Positions 8,239 to 16,348 of a stretch of 64,000 bases of DNA are shown one piece after another. Location of the stretch: assembly GCA_022835495.1 (NCBI GenBank), contig BQOK01000001.1, positions 868,001 to 932,000 of the forward strand, read 5' to 3'. The position numbers and the translations under genes were made by a program. Within the stretch, counting starts at the first letter, position 1. Each line of letters opens with the position of its first letter. A model generated the notes under the pieces. It saw only the letters and a program-made list of their open reading frames with translations. It ran no database searches and was not told where the DNA came from. This DNA comes from Oscillospiraceae bacterium (GTDB lineage Bacteria > Bacillota > Clostridia > Oscillospirales > Ruminococcaceae).

Positions 8239-8491
8239 TTCGGGACATTTTGGCGCTGTTGCGAGACTTTGTCAACAGCGCCATTTTGTCCCGAAGTGGC
8301 TCGTTGCGGTGCTTCCCCTGCCTGGGTATTCCTTTTCGGACGGTCATTCATTTTTCAAGGTGCAGCTCATCGATGAACTACCCTAAGTCTACACCTAAAA
8401 GACCGCCCGCCCCGTATATCCATAAGGTCGGAAATCAGCTCGGAAAACTCTCTATTTCCACGCTCTCGGAATTGTGGTAAAATGAAAGTAC
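8239..8491 (+). repeat. Repeat B, copy 2, containing a 36 bp hairpin insertion
   Basis: It matches repeat B copy 1 (5687-5903) but carries an extra 36 bp. It follows repeat A directly, so the junction between the two cassettes is a complete A-B unit. The outer edges of the array carry only B (left) or A plus the first hairpin of B (right). Confidence 0.85.
8252..8287. repeat. 36 bp hairpin unit nested in repeat B
   Basis: The arms GGCGCTGTTG and CAACAGCGCC (8252-8261, 8273-8282) form a perfect ten-base stem. The unit is flanked by a direct CATTTT repeat and is absent from repeat B copy 1 and from the right array edge. Confidence 0.75.
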
Positions 8492-8526
8492 TTGGATGGC
8501 AATTAAAGTTTGAAAGGAGTGGCGAT

Positions 8527-9162
8527 ATGATTTCAACGAAAAATTTGTCTGGATTACCTGATGTAAATCGCCTAAAGGCTTTCTGCAAAGGGCTTGCAGC
8601 TTTGGACATCATCATGTTAGAGAAGGAATGGAGTTTCATCCGTCACTATACATACAATCCCATATGGAGAAAGGGAAAAGAAACATTTTGGGCTACCGAT
8701 GGCAGTGAGCAAAGCATGATTATCATGTTCACATCTGAAGGCTGTGTTATCAATGGTGTAGATTCTGAACTTTACGATTGGGAAGAAAAACTCCCTCGGA
8801 TAGAGGATTTGACAAATGGGATGCCTTCCGCTTTGCAAAAGCTCATGAATAGCAGAGAAGTCAAAAAGATGAAAAGCACTTTTTGCGTCTGGACGGAAGA
8901 TGGCGTTGTTTGGCACTGTAATCCTATGGCTGGTGAGGACGCTTCCAAGGATTTACTCTCTATGATTGATGGTAATCCGCAGACCTATGTGGAATACGGG
9001 AAGTGGTTTTATCCCGCCGACCTGCCTTTGGAAGTTGTGCGCCAGCTTGCAGACGGGGTGCCGGTGACAAAAGAGATGATTGTTGCATTAAACCCCAAGC
9101 GTAGTGAATGGGACGAGATTAAGGCAGAATTAGATGAAATCGGGTATCTGAACAAACTTTGA
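8527..9162 (+). CDS. Cassette 2 cargo protein, immunity-like
   Basis: The 211-residue protein starts at 8527 behind AAAGGAG; an upstream in-frame ATG at 8482 lies inside the promoter-bearing repeat. The N-terminal half has the pattern LPDVNRLKAFCKGLAALD, YTYNPIW, FWATDGSEQSMIIMF and GCVINGVDSE. I associate this pattern with uncharacterised proteins that accompany polymorphic-toxin immunity genes. There are no membrane segments. Function is inferred only from that resemblance and from its place in the array. Confidence 0.6.
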   Translation: MISTKNLSGLPDVNRLKAFCKGLAALDIIMLEKEWSFIRHYTYNPIWRKGKETFWATDGSEQSMIIMFTSEGCVINGVDSELYDWEEKLPRIEDLTNGMPSALQKLMNSREVKKMKSTFCVWTEDGVVWHCNPMAGEDASKDLLSMIDGNPQTYVEYGKWFYPADLPLEVVRQLADGVPVTKEMIVALNPKRSEWDEIKAELDEIGYLNKL

Positions 9163-9200
9163 TATAACAGGTAACATAAACAGACAAGGAGGGGGAGTGC

Positions 9201-10001
9201 ATGGAACTATCCATACAAGAACGATTGAAAGACCTGCGTGTGGAGCGTGGGTTGACGCTGGAACAGCTTGCGGAGCAGACGCACCTCTCCAAGTCTGCGT
9301 TGGGCAGTTATGAGGGGGATAATTTCAAGGACATCAGCCATTATGCCCTTATTGAGTTGGCAAAGTTTTATGAAGTGACTGTTGATTATCTGCTGGGGCG
9401 TTCTCAAACAAAAAATCACCCAAACGCCGATCTTGCAGACCTGCGTTTGAGCGATGATATGATTGAACTATTGAAAAGTGGGCGGGTGGATAATTCCCTC
9501 TTGTGTGAGCTGGCGGCACACCCGGATTTCCCCCGGCTCATGGCTGACCTTGAAATCTATGTAAACGGTATCGCTGGCAAACAGGTGCAGAGTGCAAACG
9601 CCATTGTAGACGCTGTGAGTACAACCATTATGAAGCAGCACAATCCCGGCTTGACCGACCCGCAGTTAAGACAGCTTATCGCCGCCCATATTGATGATGA
9701 TAGTTTTTGCCGCTATGTGATACAGCAGGACATAAACAAGATAGCTCTTGACCTGCGGGAAGCGCATAAGGACGATTTTTTCAGCGTCCCGGAGGACAAC
9801 CCACTGGAAGATTTCTTGCAGACCGTTGACGAAGCTGCCAGCCCAGACAGCGACCCGGAGCAAGCTGCTTTGGCGTTCATTTGCAAGCGGCTCAAATTGA
9901 ATTTGAAGAAGCTATCTGAAGAAGAAAAGAAGTGGCTGAAAAAGATTGCACAGAAGTCGGACTTGCTGAAAAATCCAAAGCCACAGCGGGGGAGAAAGTA
10001 A
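9201..10001 (+). CDS. XRE-family transcriptional regulator, cassette 2
   Basis: This 266-residue protein is a near duplicate of the cassette 1 regulator, with the same helix-turn-helix and basic tail. Changes include Leu/Arg in SGLVDN versus SGRVDN and VNGVAIKQ versus VNGIAGKQ. The ribosome site AAGGAGGGGG is conserved, with two extra bases before the ATG. Similarity between copies ends at the stop codon. Two nearly identical repressors in one element should cross-regulate, so both cassettes may respond as a unit (inference). Confidence 0.85.
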   Translation: MELSIQERLKDLRVERGLTLEQLAEQTHLSKSALGSYEGDNFKDISHYALIELAKFYEVTVDYLLGRSQTKNHPNADLADLRLSDDMIELLKSGRVDNSLLCELAAHPDFPRLMADLEIYVNGIAGKQVQSANAIVDAVSTTIMKQHNPGLTDPQLRQLIAAHIDDDSFCRYVIQQDINKIALDLREAHKDDFFSVPEDNPLEDFLQTVDEAASPDSDPEQAALAFICKRLKLNLKKLSEEEKKWLKKIAQKSDLLKNPKPQRGRK

Positions 10002-10036
10002 GGGAACTAAGAGCCCAAAATTAGGGAAAAATGTTT

Positions 10037-10813
10037 ATGGATAAGAAAAGCAAAAAAATTCTAATGCGCTATATGGATGATACGAAGCGAAAACTGTTAT
10101 CATTTGAAGAAATTGCGTATGCAAAAGAACATGGTGCCATTTTAGAGGATTTATCTATTTCGCACGAAGAAGCTATACGCATTTTGACACAAAGTCTTAA
10201 ATGTATTTCTCTTAGTGATGCTGCCAATTCTTTTTTGTATAGTTTATCTACTCGTGATATGGAGTATCGGTATATTTTAGCATCGTATATATATGCTGTA
10301 AGTTGGCTAATGTTTGATAGAGGTAAGACAGACAAAGTTCCATCTCGGCTGGATAGAACATTTTATAATTATGTCAAGTATCGAGGTGGTGGAATTTGGG
10401 GTGGGATTGGAAAACCCATTTTTTATCTCAATGAATTTGCTCATATGGATAAACAACTCCCTACGAATATCGACAAAAATATTTTGAAAGAAATAATATC
10501 AATATCATCTGCGATGAGCGACCAATCCACTGGTATTATGTTATGTAAAAAAATTCATGAGAGTAAACTTTTGCCCTGCAATATAAGTGAGATTATCGGA
10601 ATCCTTGAAACACTTGCTATTTGTGGGATTTTGGAGACACCAGAGCATAAAGGATACATACATTCCTTTACCCCACCGTTGATGAGAGATACCGGAGATT
10701 TAAGGCAAAGCCTATCTTATCCACTCAACTGGTGGCATGGAGAAGATAAAGTAAATTATGATAACTGTTACAGAATTTTTAACATTGATTTTTCCTATTT
10801 ATCGGGAAAATAG
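10037..10813 (+). CDS. Cassette 2 distal cargo protein, unknown family
   Basis: This 258-residue AT-rich protein starts at 10037 behind AGGGAAA; an ATG six bases earlier is an alternative. Recognisable segments are EIAYAKEHG, AANSFLYSLSTRDMEYRYILASYIYAVSW and a Trp-rich C-terminus (YPLNWWHGED). The middle segment recalls uncharacterised proteins seen near toxin-immunity loci, but I cannot name the family. The last codons (FSYLSGK) and stop lie inside repeat A, so the C-terminus is partly encoded by the repeat. Confidence 0.6.
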   Translation: MDKKSKKILMRYMDDTKRKLLSFEEIAYAKEHGAILEDLSISHEEAIRILTQSLKCISLSDAANSFLYSLSTRDMEYRYILASYIYAVSWLMFDRGKTDKVPSRLDRTFYNYVKYRGGGIWGGIGKPIFYLNEFAHMDKQLPTNIDKNILKEIISISSAMSDQSTGIMLCKKIHESKLLPCNISEIIGILETLAICGILETPEHKGYIHSFTPPLMRDTGDLRQSLSYPLNWWHGEDKVNYDNCYRIFNIDFSYLSGK

Positions 10814-10992
10814 CAAAGCCAGCCGAGCCAGTCAACGGTCAAGATGAACGGCGCATAAATACGCCGCCGTTGACAGTCCTGCCTGTCTTTGCTAAAGGGT
10901 AATCAAGGCGGGAAAGCCCTAAAATGGCTTCCCGCCCATTTCAATTTTTACGGGAATGTATCCACAAGTTCGGGACACTTTGTCCCGAAGTT
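10791..10992 (+). repeat. Repeat A, copy 2, plus the first hairpin of repeat B (right array boundary)
   Basis: It matches 8061-8238 and continues through the TTCGGGAC...GTCCCGAA hairpin that opens repeat B, then diverges. This marks the right edge of the cassette array. Confidence 0.85.
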
Positions 10993-11337
10993 CGGCGTTG
11001 TACGAGGGACGGGGGCTTTCATATACGCCCTATCTGCTGATGAAACCAGCCCTGCGTTTGCGGCTCCACGCCACGCAATCACAGCCCTGTTTTCCTGCTG
11101 CTTCAAATGCCCTTGCCCTCCCTGGCGGCAACCTCATTTTCGCAGCAACGCCGACAGAGCGTATAACACACTACACTTTGCAAGCAAAGTCGTGTGCCAA
11201 AGGGTGCCCCTTTGGAAACCCCGGACAACAAAACAGGCTGAATATCTCGCACTTCCCCGGTGCTTGATACTCAGCCTTTATTTGTTGTCAGCAGCCCCCG
11301 TTTCGTGGTCTGCGTGTAGTTCCTTGTAAACTGACCT
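10993..11337. other. Right end of the mobilisable element, no gene seen
   Basis: No convincing coding sequence is present. It contains a small hairpin (CCAAAGGG/CCCTTTGG, about 11198-11217) and the right terminal inverted repeat. It probably holds recombinase accessory sites. Confidence 0.6.
11314..11333 (-). repeat. Right terminal inverted repeat of the mobilisable element
   Basis: The reverse complement matches 1628-1647 with one mismatch; the AAA crossover core follows four bases further out. Confidence 0.8.
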
Positions 11338-11927
11338 AAATGGAATTGCAAATACCATATAGTATTTGCTCCGAAATATCGCAGGAAAGTATTCTATGGA
11401 GAAAAGCGGGCAGCAATCGGCAAGATTCTGCGACAATTATGTGAGTGGAAGAGCGTAAAAATCATAGAGGCAGAAGTATGCCCGGACCATGTGCACATGC
11501 TGGTGGAAATTCCACCGAAAATGTCGGTGTCAAGCTTCATGGGATACTTGAAAGGGAAGAGCAGCACAATGCTGTATGAGCAATTCGGCGAATTGAAATA
11601 CAAGTATCGGAGCAGAGAGTTCTGGTGCAAAGGATACTACGTGGATACAACGGGGAAAAACACGAGCCGAATTGCAGAGTACATCAGGAACCAACTAAAA
11701 GAAGATGAGATGGGCGAGCAGCTTACGATGAGTGAATGCGGCCCGTTTACGGGCGGCAAGTAACAGTCCCCGCGCGGCTGGCAGACCGTACTTACGCGTT
11801 TGACGCGTGAGCGAGGAACAAAGGGCTTTGCCCGCATCTGAAATACCACGCGTTTTACGCGTGGATGTTTATTGGCGGGCAATTTTATGGTACAATAGAA
11901 AAAAGCGCCGAAAGGGGCGGAGGTGCC

Positions 11928-12329
11928 ATGTATGCCATGGCGGAGACGCAGATGACCGTGTACGACTTTGTGCACCCCTTTGGGGGCGCGCTGAACGAGG
12001 CAAACCGCTGGGTAAAGCTGGCGGCGGCCACGGACTGGGTGGGGCTGGAACGGCAATACGCCGCCCACTTTCACAAGGGCGGGGCCCAGGCCCTGCCGGT
12101 GCGCATGGCTTTCGGCAGCCTGGTGATCCGGGCGGCGCTGGGGCTTTCGGACCGGCAGACGGTGGAGTTGATCCGCGAGGACCCCTATCTGCAATATTTC
12201 ATTGGGCTGGCCGCGTTCCAGCACGAGGCGCCTTTTTCGGCCCACAGCATGGCGGCCTTCCGCAAGCGGGTGCCGGAGCGGCAGGTGACCAGGGCCGTGC
12301 GGCAGTTCAAAAAGCTATCCCGGGGCTGA
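11928..12329 (+). CDS. Isolated N-terminal domain of an IS5/IS1182-type transposase
   Basis: This 133-residue protein contains the DUF772-like transposase N-terminal domain: LPVRMAFGSLVIRAALGLSDRQTVE, EDPYLQYFIGL and a PFS...FRKRV segment. It stops before any DDE catalytic domain. A good GGCGGAGGT ribosome site and host-like GC content suggest it is expressed. No terminal repeats of a complete element are visible around it. It is either a remnant or a domesticated DNA-binding domain. It begins 54 bp after the IS200 right end and lies 37 bp before the next gene. Confidence 0.65.
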   Translation: MYAMAETQMTVYDFVHPFGGALNEANRWVKLAAATDWVGLERQYAAHFHKGGAQALPVRMAFGSLVIRAALGLSDRQTVELIREDPYLQYFIGLAAFQHEAPFSAHSMAAFRKRVPERQVTRAVRQFKKLSRG

Positions 12330-12366
12330 AAGGCGCCGGGCTGAAAAACGAAAGGGGGCGGGACCA

Positions 12367-13711
12367 ATGCCGCAGCCACCGGAAGAAAAGCATGTGTTCC
12401 GCGCGCAAGGCCCAGGGCAGCGCGGCGATGCGGCGCCCAGCGGGCGGCAGGTGTACCGCGCGGGCGGGGCAAAGGCCCCCCAGCCCATCCGCCGGGCGGG
12501 CGGGGCGGCCCCCAAAACGCCGCCCCGGAGCGGGCAGGGCCAGCCGCCGGCGGGCGGCAGCCCCCGGCGCGCCGAAACGCAGGGGCGGACCCCCGCGCCG
12601 CCCCGGGCAGCCCGGCAGCGCGCTGCGCTGCCCGGGGGCGTTGCCACAAAGCAGCGCGGCGCCCCCAAGCTGCCGCTCTATTTGCTGGGGGGGGCTGTTT
12701 GCCCTGCTGCTGGTGAGCCTGGCGGTGTGGGGATTTGCGGGCGGCAGGCTGAAGGAACTGTTTGACGGCGGCCAGGCGGCGCCCGGCGCTGTTTCGGGGG
12801 CTGTTTCGGGCGCAGCGCCCGCGGAGGATGCACAGCTTGCGGTAAAGGCCGGGCAGGACTGGCCCGCCCAGGTGGGCGACCGGCTGGTGGGGCAAAAGCC
12901 CCAGCGGGTGGTGAGCCTTTCGCCCATGGTGACCGAGGCGCTGCTGAGCCTGCCGGGGCACGGGGCGCTGTGCGGCGTGACCGAATACTGCGACGACCGG
13001 GGCCGGGGGCTGGCCACGGTGGGCACCCCGCTTTTGCCCCGGCCCGAGGCCATTCTGGAGCTTGCGCCCGAGTATGTGCTGTGCCAGACCCCCCTTGCCG
13101 ACGGGGTGAAAGAGCAGCTGGAACAGGGCGGGGCGCGGGTGATCCAGCTTTTGAGCCCCACCGACCTGGAAAGCCTGCGCCGCTTTTACGGCGAGCTGGG
13201 CGCGCTTTTAAACGGCAACGAGACCGGCCGGGCCCAGGGGCAGGGAGTGATCGACCGGCTGGCCGACACGCTTGCCAGCTACGACCGGGCGGCCGGGCAA
13301 AAGGCCACGGCGCTGCTGCTGCCGGATCTTTCGGGGCTGGCGGCCACGGCCGAGACCGCCGAGTGGGCCCTGCTGGGGCAGGTGTTCCGCCACCCGCTGG
13401 AAAGCGAGACCGGCTGGCTGGCCGGGGCCGGGTGCCTGGCGGACGACGACCCGGACAACGACCTGGCCGAGGTGCAGGCGGCCGAACCGGACATTCTGCT
13501 GGTGCCGGACACCATTGCGCCCGAGCAGCTGGCAGAGGCCCTGGGGGGCCTGCGGGCGGTGGAGAGCGGCGCAGTGGTGTACATTGACTACGGGCTGGTG
13601 GAAGCCTTTTCGCCCCGGCTGATCTTTGCGGTGGCCGAGGCGGCAAACCTTGCCTACCCGGAGCTTCAGCCCGCGGCCCTGCCCGCCGGCGAAAGCGGAA
13701 AAAAACCTTGA
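12367..13711 (+). CDS. Membrane-anchored periplasmic-binding-protein-like protein, frameshifted at a G8 tract
   Basis: The ATG at 12367 (ribosome site AAAGGGGGCGGG) opens a Pro/Ala/Arg-rich N-terminal region of about 105 residues. The coding frame then shifts at eight consecutive G (12687-12694). With seven G, the frame would run straight into a transmembrane segment ([15 protein letters not shown]). A TroA/BtuF-like domain follows, with [31 protein letters not shown] and [10 protein letters not shown]. Such domains bind cobalamin, haem or siderophores for ABC importers. No permease or ATPase lies nearby. Read as it stands, the two halves are in different frames; an error or slippage are both possible. 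Confidence 0.7.
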
Positions 13712-13735
13712 CTTACCCACAGTTTGGTGTATACT
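13708..13735 (+). promoter_or_regulatory. Sigma-A-type promoter for rubrerythrin
   Basis: TTGACT and TATACT are separated by 16 bp. The -35 box overlaps the stop codon of the upstream gene. Confidence 0.7.
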
Positions 13736-13797
13736 GGATACATAAGAAATATTCCTATTTAATGGGAAGAGAAAATGAACAGTTGGAGGTTTTTACA

Positions 13798-14337
13798 ATG
13801 GATTTGAAGGGTTCCAAGACCGAAGCCAACCTGATGGCCGCGTTTGCCGGCGAAAGCCAGGCCCGCAACAAGTATACCTACTACGCTTCCAAGGCCAAAA
13901 AGGACGGCTACAACGAGATCGCCTCGGTGTTCGAGGAGACCGCGAACAATGAAAAAGAGCACGCCAAGATCTGGTTCAAGCTGCTGCACGACGGCGCTGT
14001 GCCCGACACCCTGACCAACCTGGCCGACGCCGCCGCGGGCGAAAATTACGAGTGGACCGACATGTACGCCGGGTTTGCGGCAACCGCCAAGGAAGAAGGC
14101 TTTGACAAGATCGCCAGCCTGTTTACCATGGTGGGCGCCATTGAGAAGGAGCACGAGGCCCGTTACAAGGAAGTGGCGGAGCTGCTGAAGGAGGGCAAGC
14201 TGTTTGCCCGCGAGACCGAGCAGGTGTGGATCTGCACCAACTGCGGCCACATCCACATTGGCAAGCACGCCCCCGAAAAGTGCCCGGTGTGCGACCACCC
14301 GCAGGCCTATTTTGTGCTGCGCGCCGAGAATCACTGA
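13798..14337 (+). CDS. rbr: Rubrerythrin
   Basis: The 179-residue protein has a ferritin-like diiron domain with the paired helices [29 protein letters not shown] and [12 protein letters not shown]-terminal rubredoxin-like iron site follows with two Cys pairs (CTNCGH and CPVCDH). Rubrerythrin reduces hydrogen peroxide in the cytoplasm of anaerobes, taking electrons from NADH-linked rubredoxin reductases. The ATG at 13798 has GGAGG upstream, and a promoter lies at 13708-13735. The gene appears monocistronic. Confidence 0.95.
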   Translation: MDLKGSKTEANLMAAFAGESQARNKYTYYASKAKKDGYNEIASVFEETANNEKEHAKIWFKLLHDGAVPDTLTNLADAAAGENYEWTDMYAGFAATAKEEGFDKIASLFTMVGAIEKEHEARYKEVAELLKEGKLFARETEQVWICTNCGHIHIGKHAPEKCPVCDHPQAYFVLRAENH

Positions 14338-14374
14338 AACGCCGCAGCGCCGGCGGTTTAAACTGCATTTTGCC

Positions 14375-14408
14375 GCAAAGGGCCGCCCCGGGAGGGGCGG
14401 CCCTTTGC
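14375..14408. terminator. GC-rich hairpin after rubrerythrin
   Basis: Perfect 15 bp arms (GCAAAGGGCCGCCCC) enclose a four-base loop. There is no T run, so it is a weak or bidirectional terminator or a 3' stabiliser. Confidence 0.55.
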
Positions 14409-14562
14409 GCTGCCCGGCGGCCTGCCGCCGCGAAAGGGGCGGCGGACAAAACAGGAAATGCTCTTGCGAATGGCCCCCTGGGGCATTGCGCCGGGGCCGT
14501 TTTGCGGGTATACTAAAGCGTACCGGTAAATTTTAAAAGGCGAGAGGAAAGGGAACCCGAGC

Positions 14563-15423
14563 TTGTTCATGGATGTTTTGCTGGACGCGCTGATCGACAG
14601 CCTGAAAATGCTGCCGTTCCTGTTTGCGGCCTATTTGATGATTGAATACATTGAGCGCCGCCAGGGCGAGCGGATCGAGGCCGCGCTGGCGGGCGGCGGG
14701 CACTGGGGCTTTGTGCCCGGCGCGCTGCTGGGCTGCGTGCCCCAGTGCGGTTTTTCGGCCATGGCCGCGAACTTTTACGGCAGCCGGGTGATCACCCTGG
14801 GCACGCTGATGGCGGTGTTCCTGGCCACCAGCGACGAGGCGGTGCCCCTTTTGCTGGCCGTGCCCGAGCAGTGGCCCCGGCTGGCGGCGCTGCTGGGCAT
14901 TAAGGTGGTGCTGGCGCTGGCGGCGGGCTTTTGCCTGGACCTTGCGCTGCGGCGCTTTTTGCCCAAAGGGGTGCGGGGCGGCTACACCGGCCACGCGGGC
15001 GAGGTGGACTGCCACGAGCAGCATGAGGCGCAGCAGGGTATTTTGCGGGCGGCTTTGGCCCACACCCTGAACATTTTTTTGTGGGTGTTCGGGTTCAGCC
15101 TTGCCATCGGCTTTGTGATGGAGTGGGTGGGCGCCGAGGCGTTCACCGGCTTTTTGGCGGCCATGGGGCCTTTGCAGCCCGTGTTTGCGGCGCTGATCGG
15201 CCTGGTGCCCAACTGCGCGGCCAGCATTTTGCTGACCCAGCTGTACCTTTCGGGCTCGATCACCTTCAGCGCGGCGGTGGCGGGGCTTGCCAGCGGCGCG
15301 GGCGTGGGGCTGGTGGTGCTGTTCAAGGCAAACCCCAGCGTGAAGCAGAACCTGTTCATCACCGGCCTTTTGTGGGCCATCGGCGCGGCGGCAGGGCTTT
15401 TGCTGCAGCTGCTGGGGCTTTAA
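14563..15423 (+). CDS. ArsP_2-like multi-pass heavy-metal/arsenic exporter
   Basis: The 286-residue protein has about eight to ten hydrophobic segments. It contains LGCVPQCGFSA near residue 50 and LVPNCAASILLTQLYLSGS near residue 225. This pair of Pro/Cys-containing repeats is typical of the putative 10-TM metal exporter family (ArsP-like permeases). A hydrophilic loop with CHEQHE (about 150) may bind metal. The TTG start at 14563 is favoured by AGGAAAGGG nine bases upstream; ATG at 14569 is the alternative. The substrate is not established. Confidence 0.75.
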   Translation: MFMDVLLDALIDSLKMLPFLFAAYLMIEYIERRQGERIEAALAGGGHWGFVPGALLGCVPQCGFSAMAANFYGSRVITLGTLMAVFLATSDEAVPLLLAVPEQWPRLAALLGIKVVLALAAGFCLDLALRRFLPKGVRGGYTGHAGEVDCHEQHEAQQGILRAALAHTLNIFLWVFGFSLAIGFVMEWVGAEAFTGFLAAMGPLQPVFAALIGLVPNCAASILLTQLYLSGSITFSAAVAGLASGAGVGLVVLFKANPSVKQNLFITGLLWAIGAAAGLLLQLLGL

Positions 15424-15456
15424 GAACCGGCGGCCGTTTTAGGGCGGAGCGATTCA

Positions 15457-15494
15457 AAAACGGGCGGAAGCATGGAAATGCTTCCGCCCGTTTT
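15457..15494. terminator. Bidirectional terminator between convergent genes
   Basis: Perfect 17 bp arms begin AAAACGGGCGG and end CCGCCCGTTTT, serving the exporter on the plus strand and the methyltransferase on the minus strand. Confidence 0.85.
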
Positions 15495-15536
15495 CAGGTT
15501 TGCCCGGCCCGGCAGGTGTGCCGCGCCGGCACGCGC

Positions 15537-16328
15537 TTACAGCTTTTCAGCGGTGAGCAGGTAGGAAAGGGGAAAGCCCTTTCCATCGTAGGCGTCGGAA
15601 AGGCCGACGTCGTAATCGAATTCTTCCAGCTTGCGGATGCGCATTCCGGCGCTGCTGACGGCGGTGACGATGCGCCCCATGGTGTGGGAAAAGCTGGTGA
15701 AGGTTTTGGAATGGTACTGCTCGGACATATAGCCCATGCCCTCGTTTTCGACCCAGGGTTCGTTCCGGAAATAGGAGTAAACGACCTGGTTCGGGTGCGC
15801 GGGGTCAAATTCGGGCTCGCCCGGCATGGGCAGCATGTTCATGACAGGGTGAAAATCGTGGATGAACAAAACGCCGCCGGGCTTTAAGCAGGCCGAGACC
15901 TTTTGAAAGAGCGGGTCCAGGTCCCTGAACCAGGTGATCGCGCCGATGGTGAACAGGATGAGATCGAACTGCCCGTGGTACTGGGCGCCAATGTCCAGAA
16001 TATTGCAGGCGACAAAGCTGCAATTTTGGATGTTGGCCTTCTGCGCGGTGGCGCGGGCCTGCTGCAGAATGTTTTCGGCGATATCGAACCCCACGCCCCC
16101 GGCGGCGCCGAGCTGCATGAGGGACAGCAGCTCCCGCCCGTTGTTGCAGCAGAACTGCGCCACGCGCTTGCCCTTAAGATCCAGGGCGCGAAGCTCCGCC
16201 GCCGCATCGCTGCAGAAAAAGGGAAGGGTTTCGTGCAGCAGCCGGAGGTGGTTTTCGTCGCCCCAGCCCTCGCGTTTGTGGTCAAAAGCCTCTTCCCAGG
16301 CCGCTTTGTTGTTCAGAATATAGTCCAT
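15537..16328 (-). CDS. Class I SAM-dependent methyltransferase
   Basis: The 263-residue protein has a methyltransferase-11-type Rossmann fold: motif I is modified (VAQFCCNNGRELL), followed by GVGFDIAENIL, DLILFTIGAITW and LKPGGVLFIHDFHP. A C-terminal region of about 90 residues carries the substrate side. The start at 16328 follows AAGGAGC; the frame extends upstream without a ribosome site. The substrate is unknown. Its control region contains a tiny upstream reading frame. Confidence 0.85.
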   Translation of the reverse strand: MDYILNNKAAWEEAFDHKREGWGDENHLRLLHETLPFFCSDAAAELRALDLKGKRVAQFCCNNGRELLSLMQLGAAGGVGFDIAENILQQARATAQKANIQNCSFVACNILDIGAQYHGQFDLILFTIGAITWFRDLDPLFQKVSACLKPGGVLFIHDFHPVMNMLPMPGEPEFDPAHPNQVVYSYFRNEPWVENEGMGYMSEQYHSKTFTSFSHTMGRIVTAVSSAGMRIRKLEEFDYDVGLSDAYDGKGFPLSYLLTAEKL

Positions 16329-16348
16329 TTTATGCTCCTTTTGGAGAG

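Larger units (their letters stand above)
1625..11340. mobile_element. Mobilisable element with large serine recombinase, MobV relaxase and two cargo cassettes
   Basis: The boundaries are set by comparison with the uninterrupted IS200 copy. The target reads ACAAAA-TGG in the intact copy, ACAAAA then GTACAG on the left here, and ACCTAAA-TGG on the right. The duplicated AAA (1622-1624 and 11338-11340) marks the crossover. Just inside both ends is a 20 bp inverted repeat with one mismatch. The element carries its own serine recombinase, a relaxase but no visible conjugation channel genes, a short RepA-like protein, and an XRE/cargo cassette array. It resembles Tn4451-type mobilisable transposons in organisation (family knowledge); I did not identify a named relative. 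Confidence 0.88.
1586..11763 (+). pseudogene. tnpA: IS200 transposase TnpA, interrupted after codon 13
   Basis: The first 13 codons (1586-1624, with an AAAGGAGG ribosome site) end in Lys. The remaining 140 codons resume in frame at 11341 with Trp and run to the stop at 11761-11763. Joining the pieces gives a 153-residue protein that differs from the intact copy at 25398 by Ala/Val at residue 38. The 5' fragment now reads into the inserted element and stops at 1652-1654. The 3' fragment keeps the HVH motif and the catalytic-type Tyr but has no native start. Confidence 0.9.
1453..11873 (+). mobile_element. IS200-type insertion sequence, copy 1, split by a larger element
   Basis: The two outer parts (1453-1624 and 11341-11873, together 705 bp) match the intact copy at 25265-25969 almost base for base. 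The left end has a subterminal hairpin of the same arms (AACCACACGT). The right end has a CCACGCGT/ACGCGTGG hairpin, and similarity stops after ATGTTTATT. Subterminal hairpins and a single-domain HUH transposase are typical of the IS200/IS605 family. The interior 1625-11340 is a different mobile element. Confidence 0.9.

Noticed and set aside
5687-10992. CRISPR-like or integron attC-like array from the repeated hairpins
   Set aside because: Repeats are few, long and separated by kilobase units; no cas genes or integron integrase are present.
13208-13720. Long minus-strand frames over the GC-rich genes throughout the window
   Set aside because: They are mirror frames produced by high GC at third positions and lack ribosome sites or protein families.
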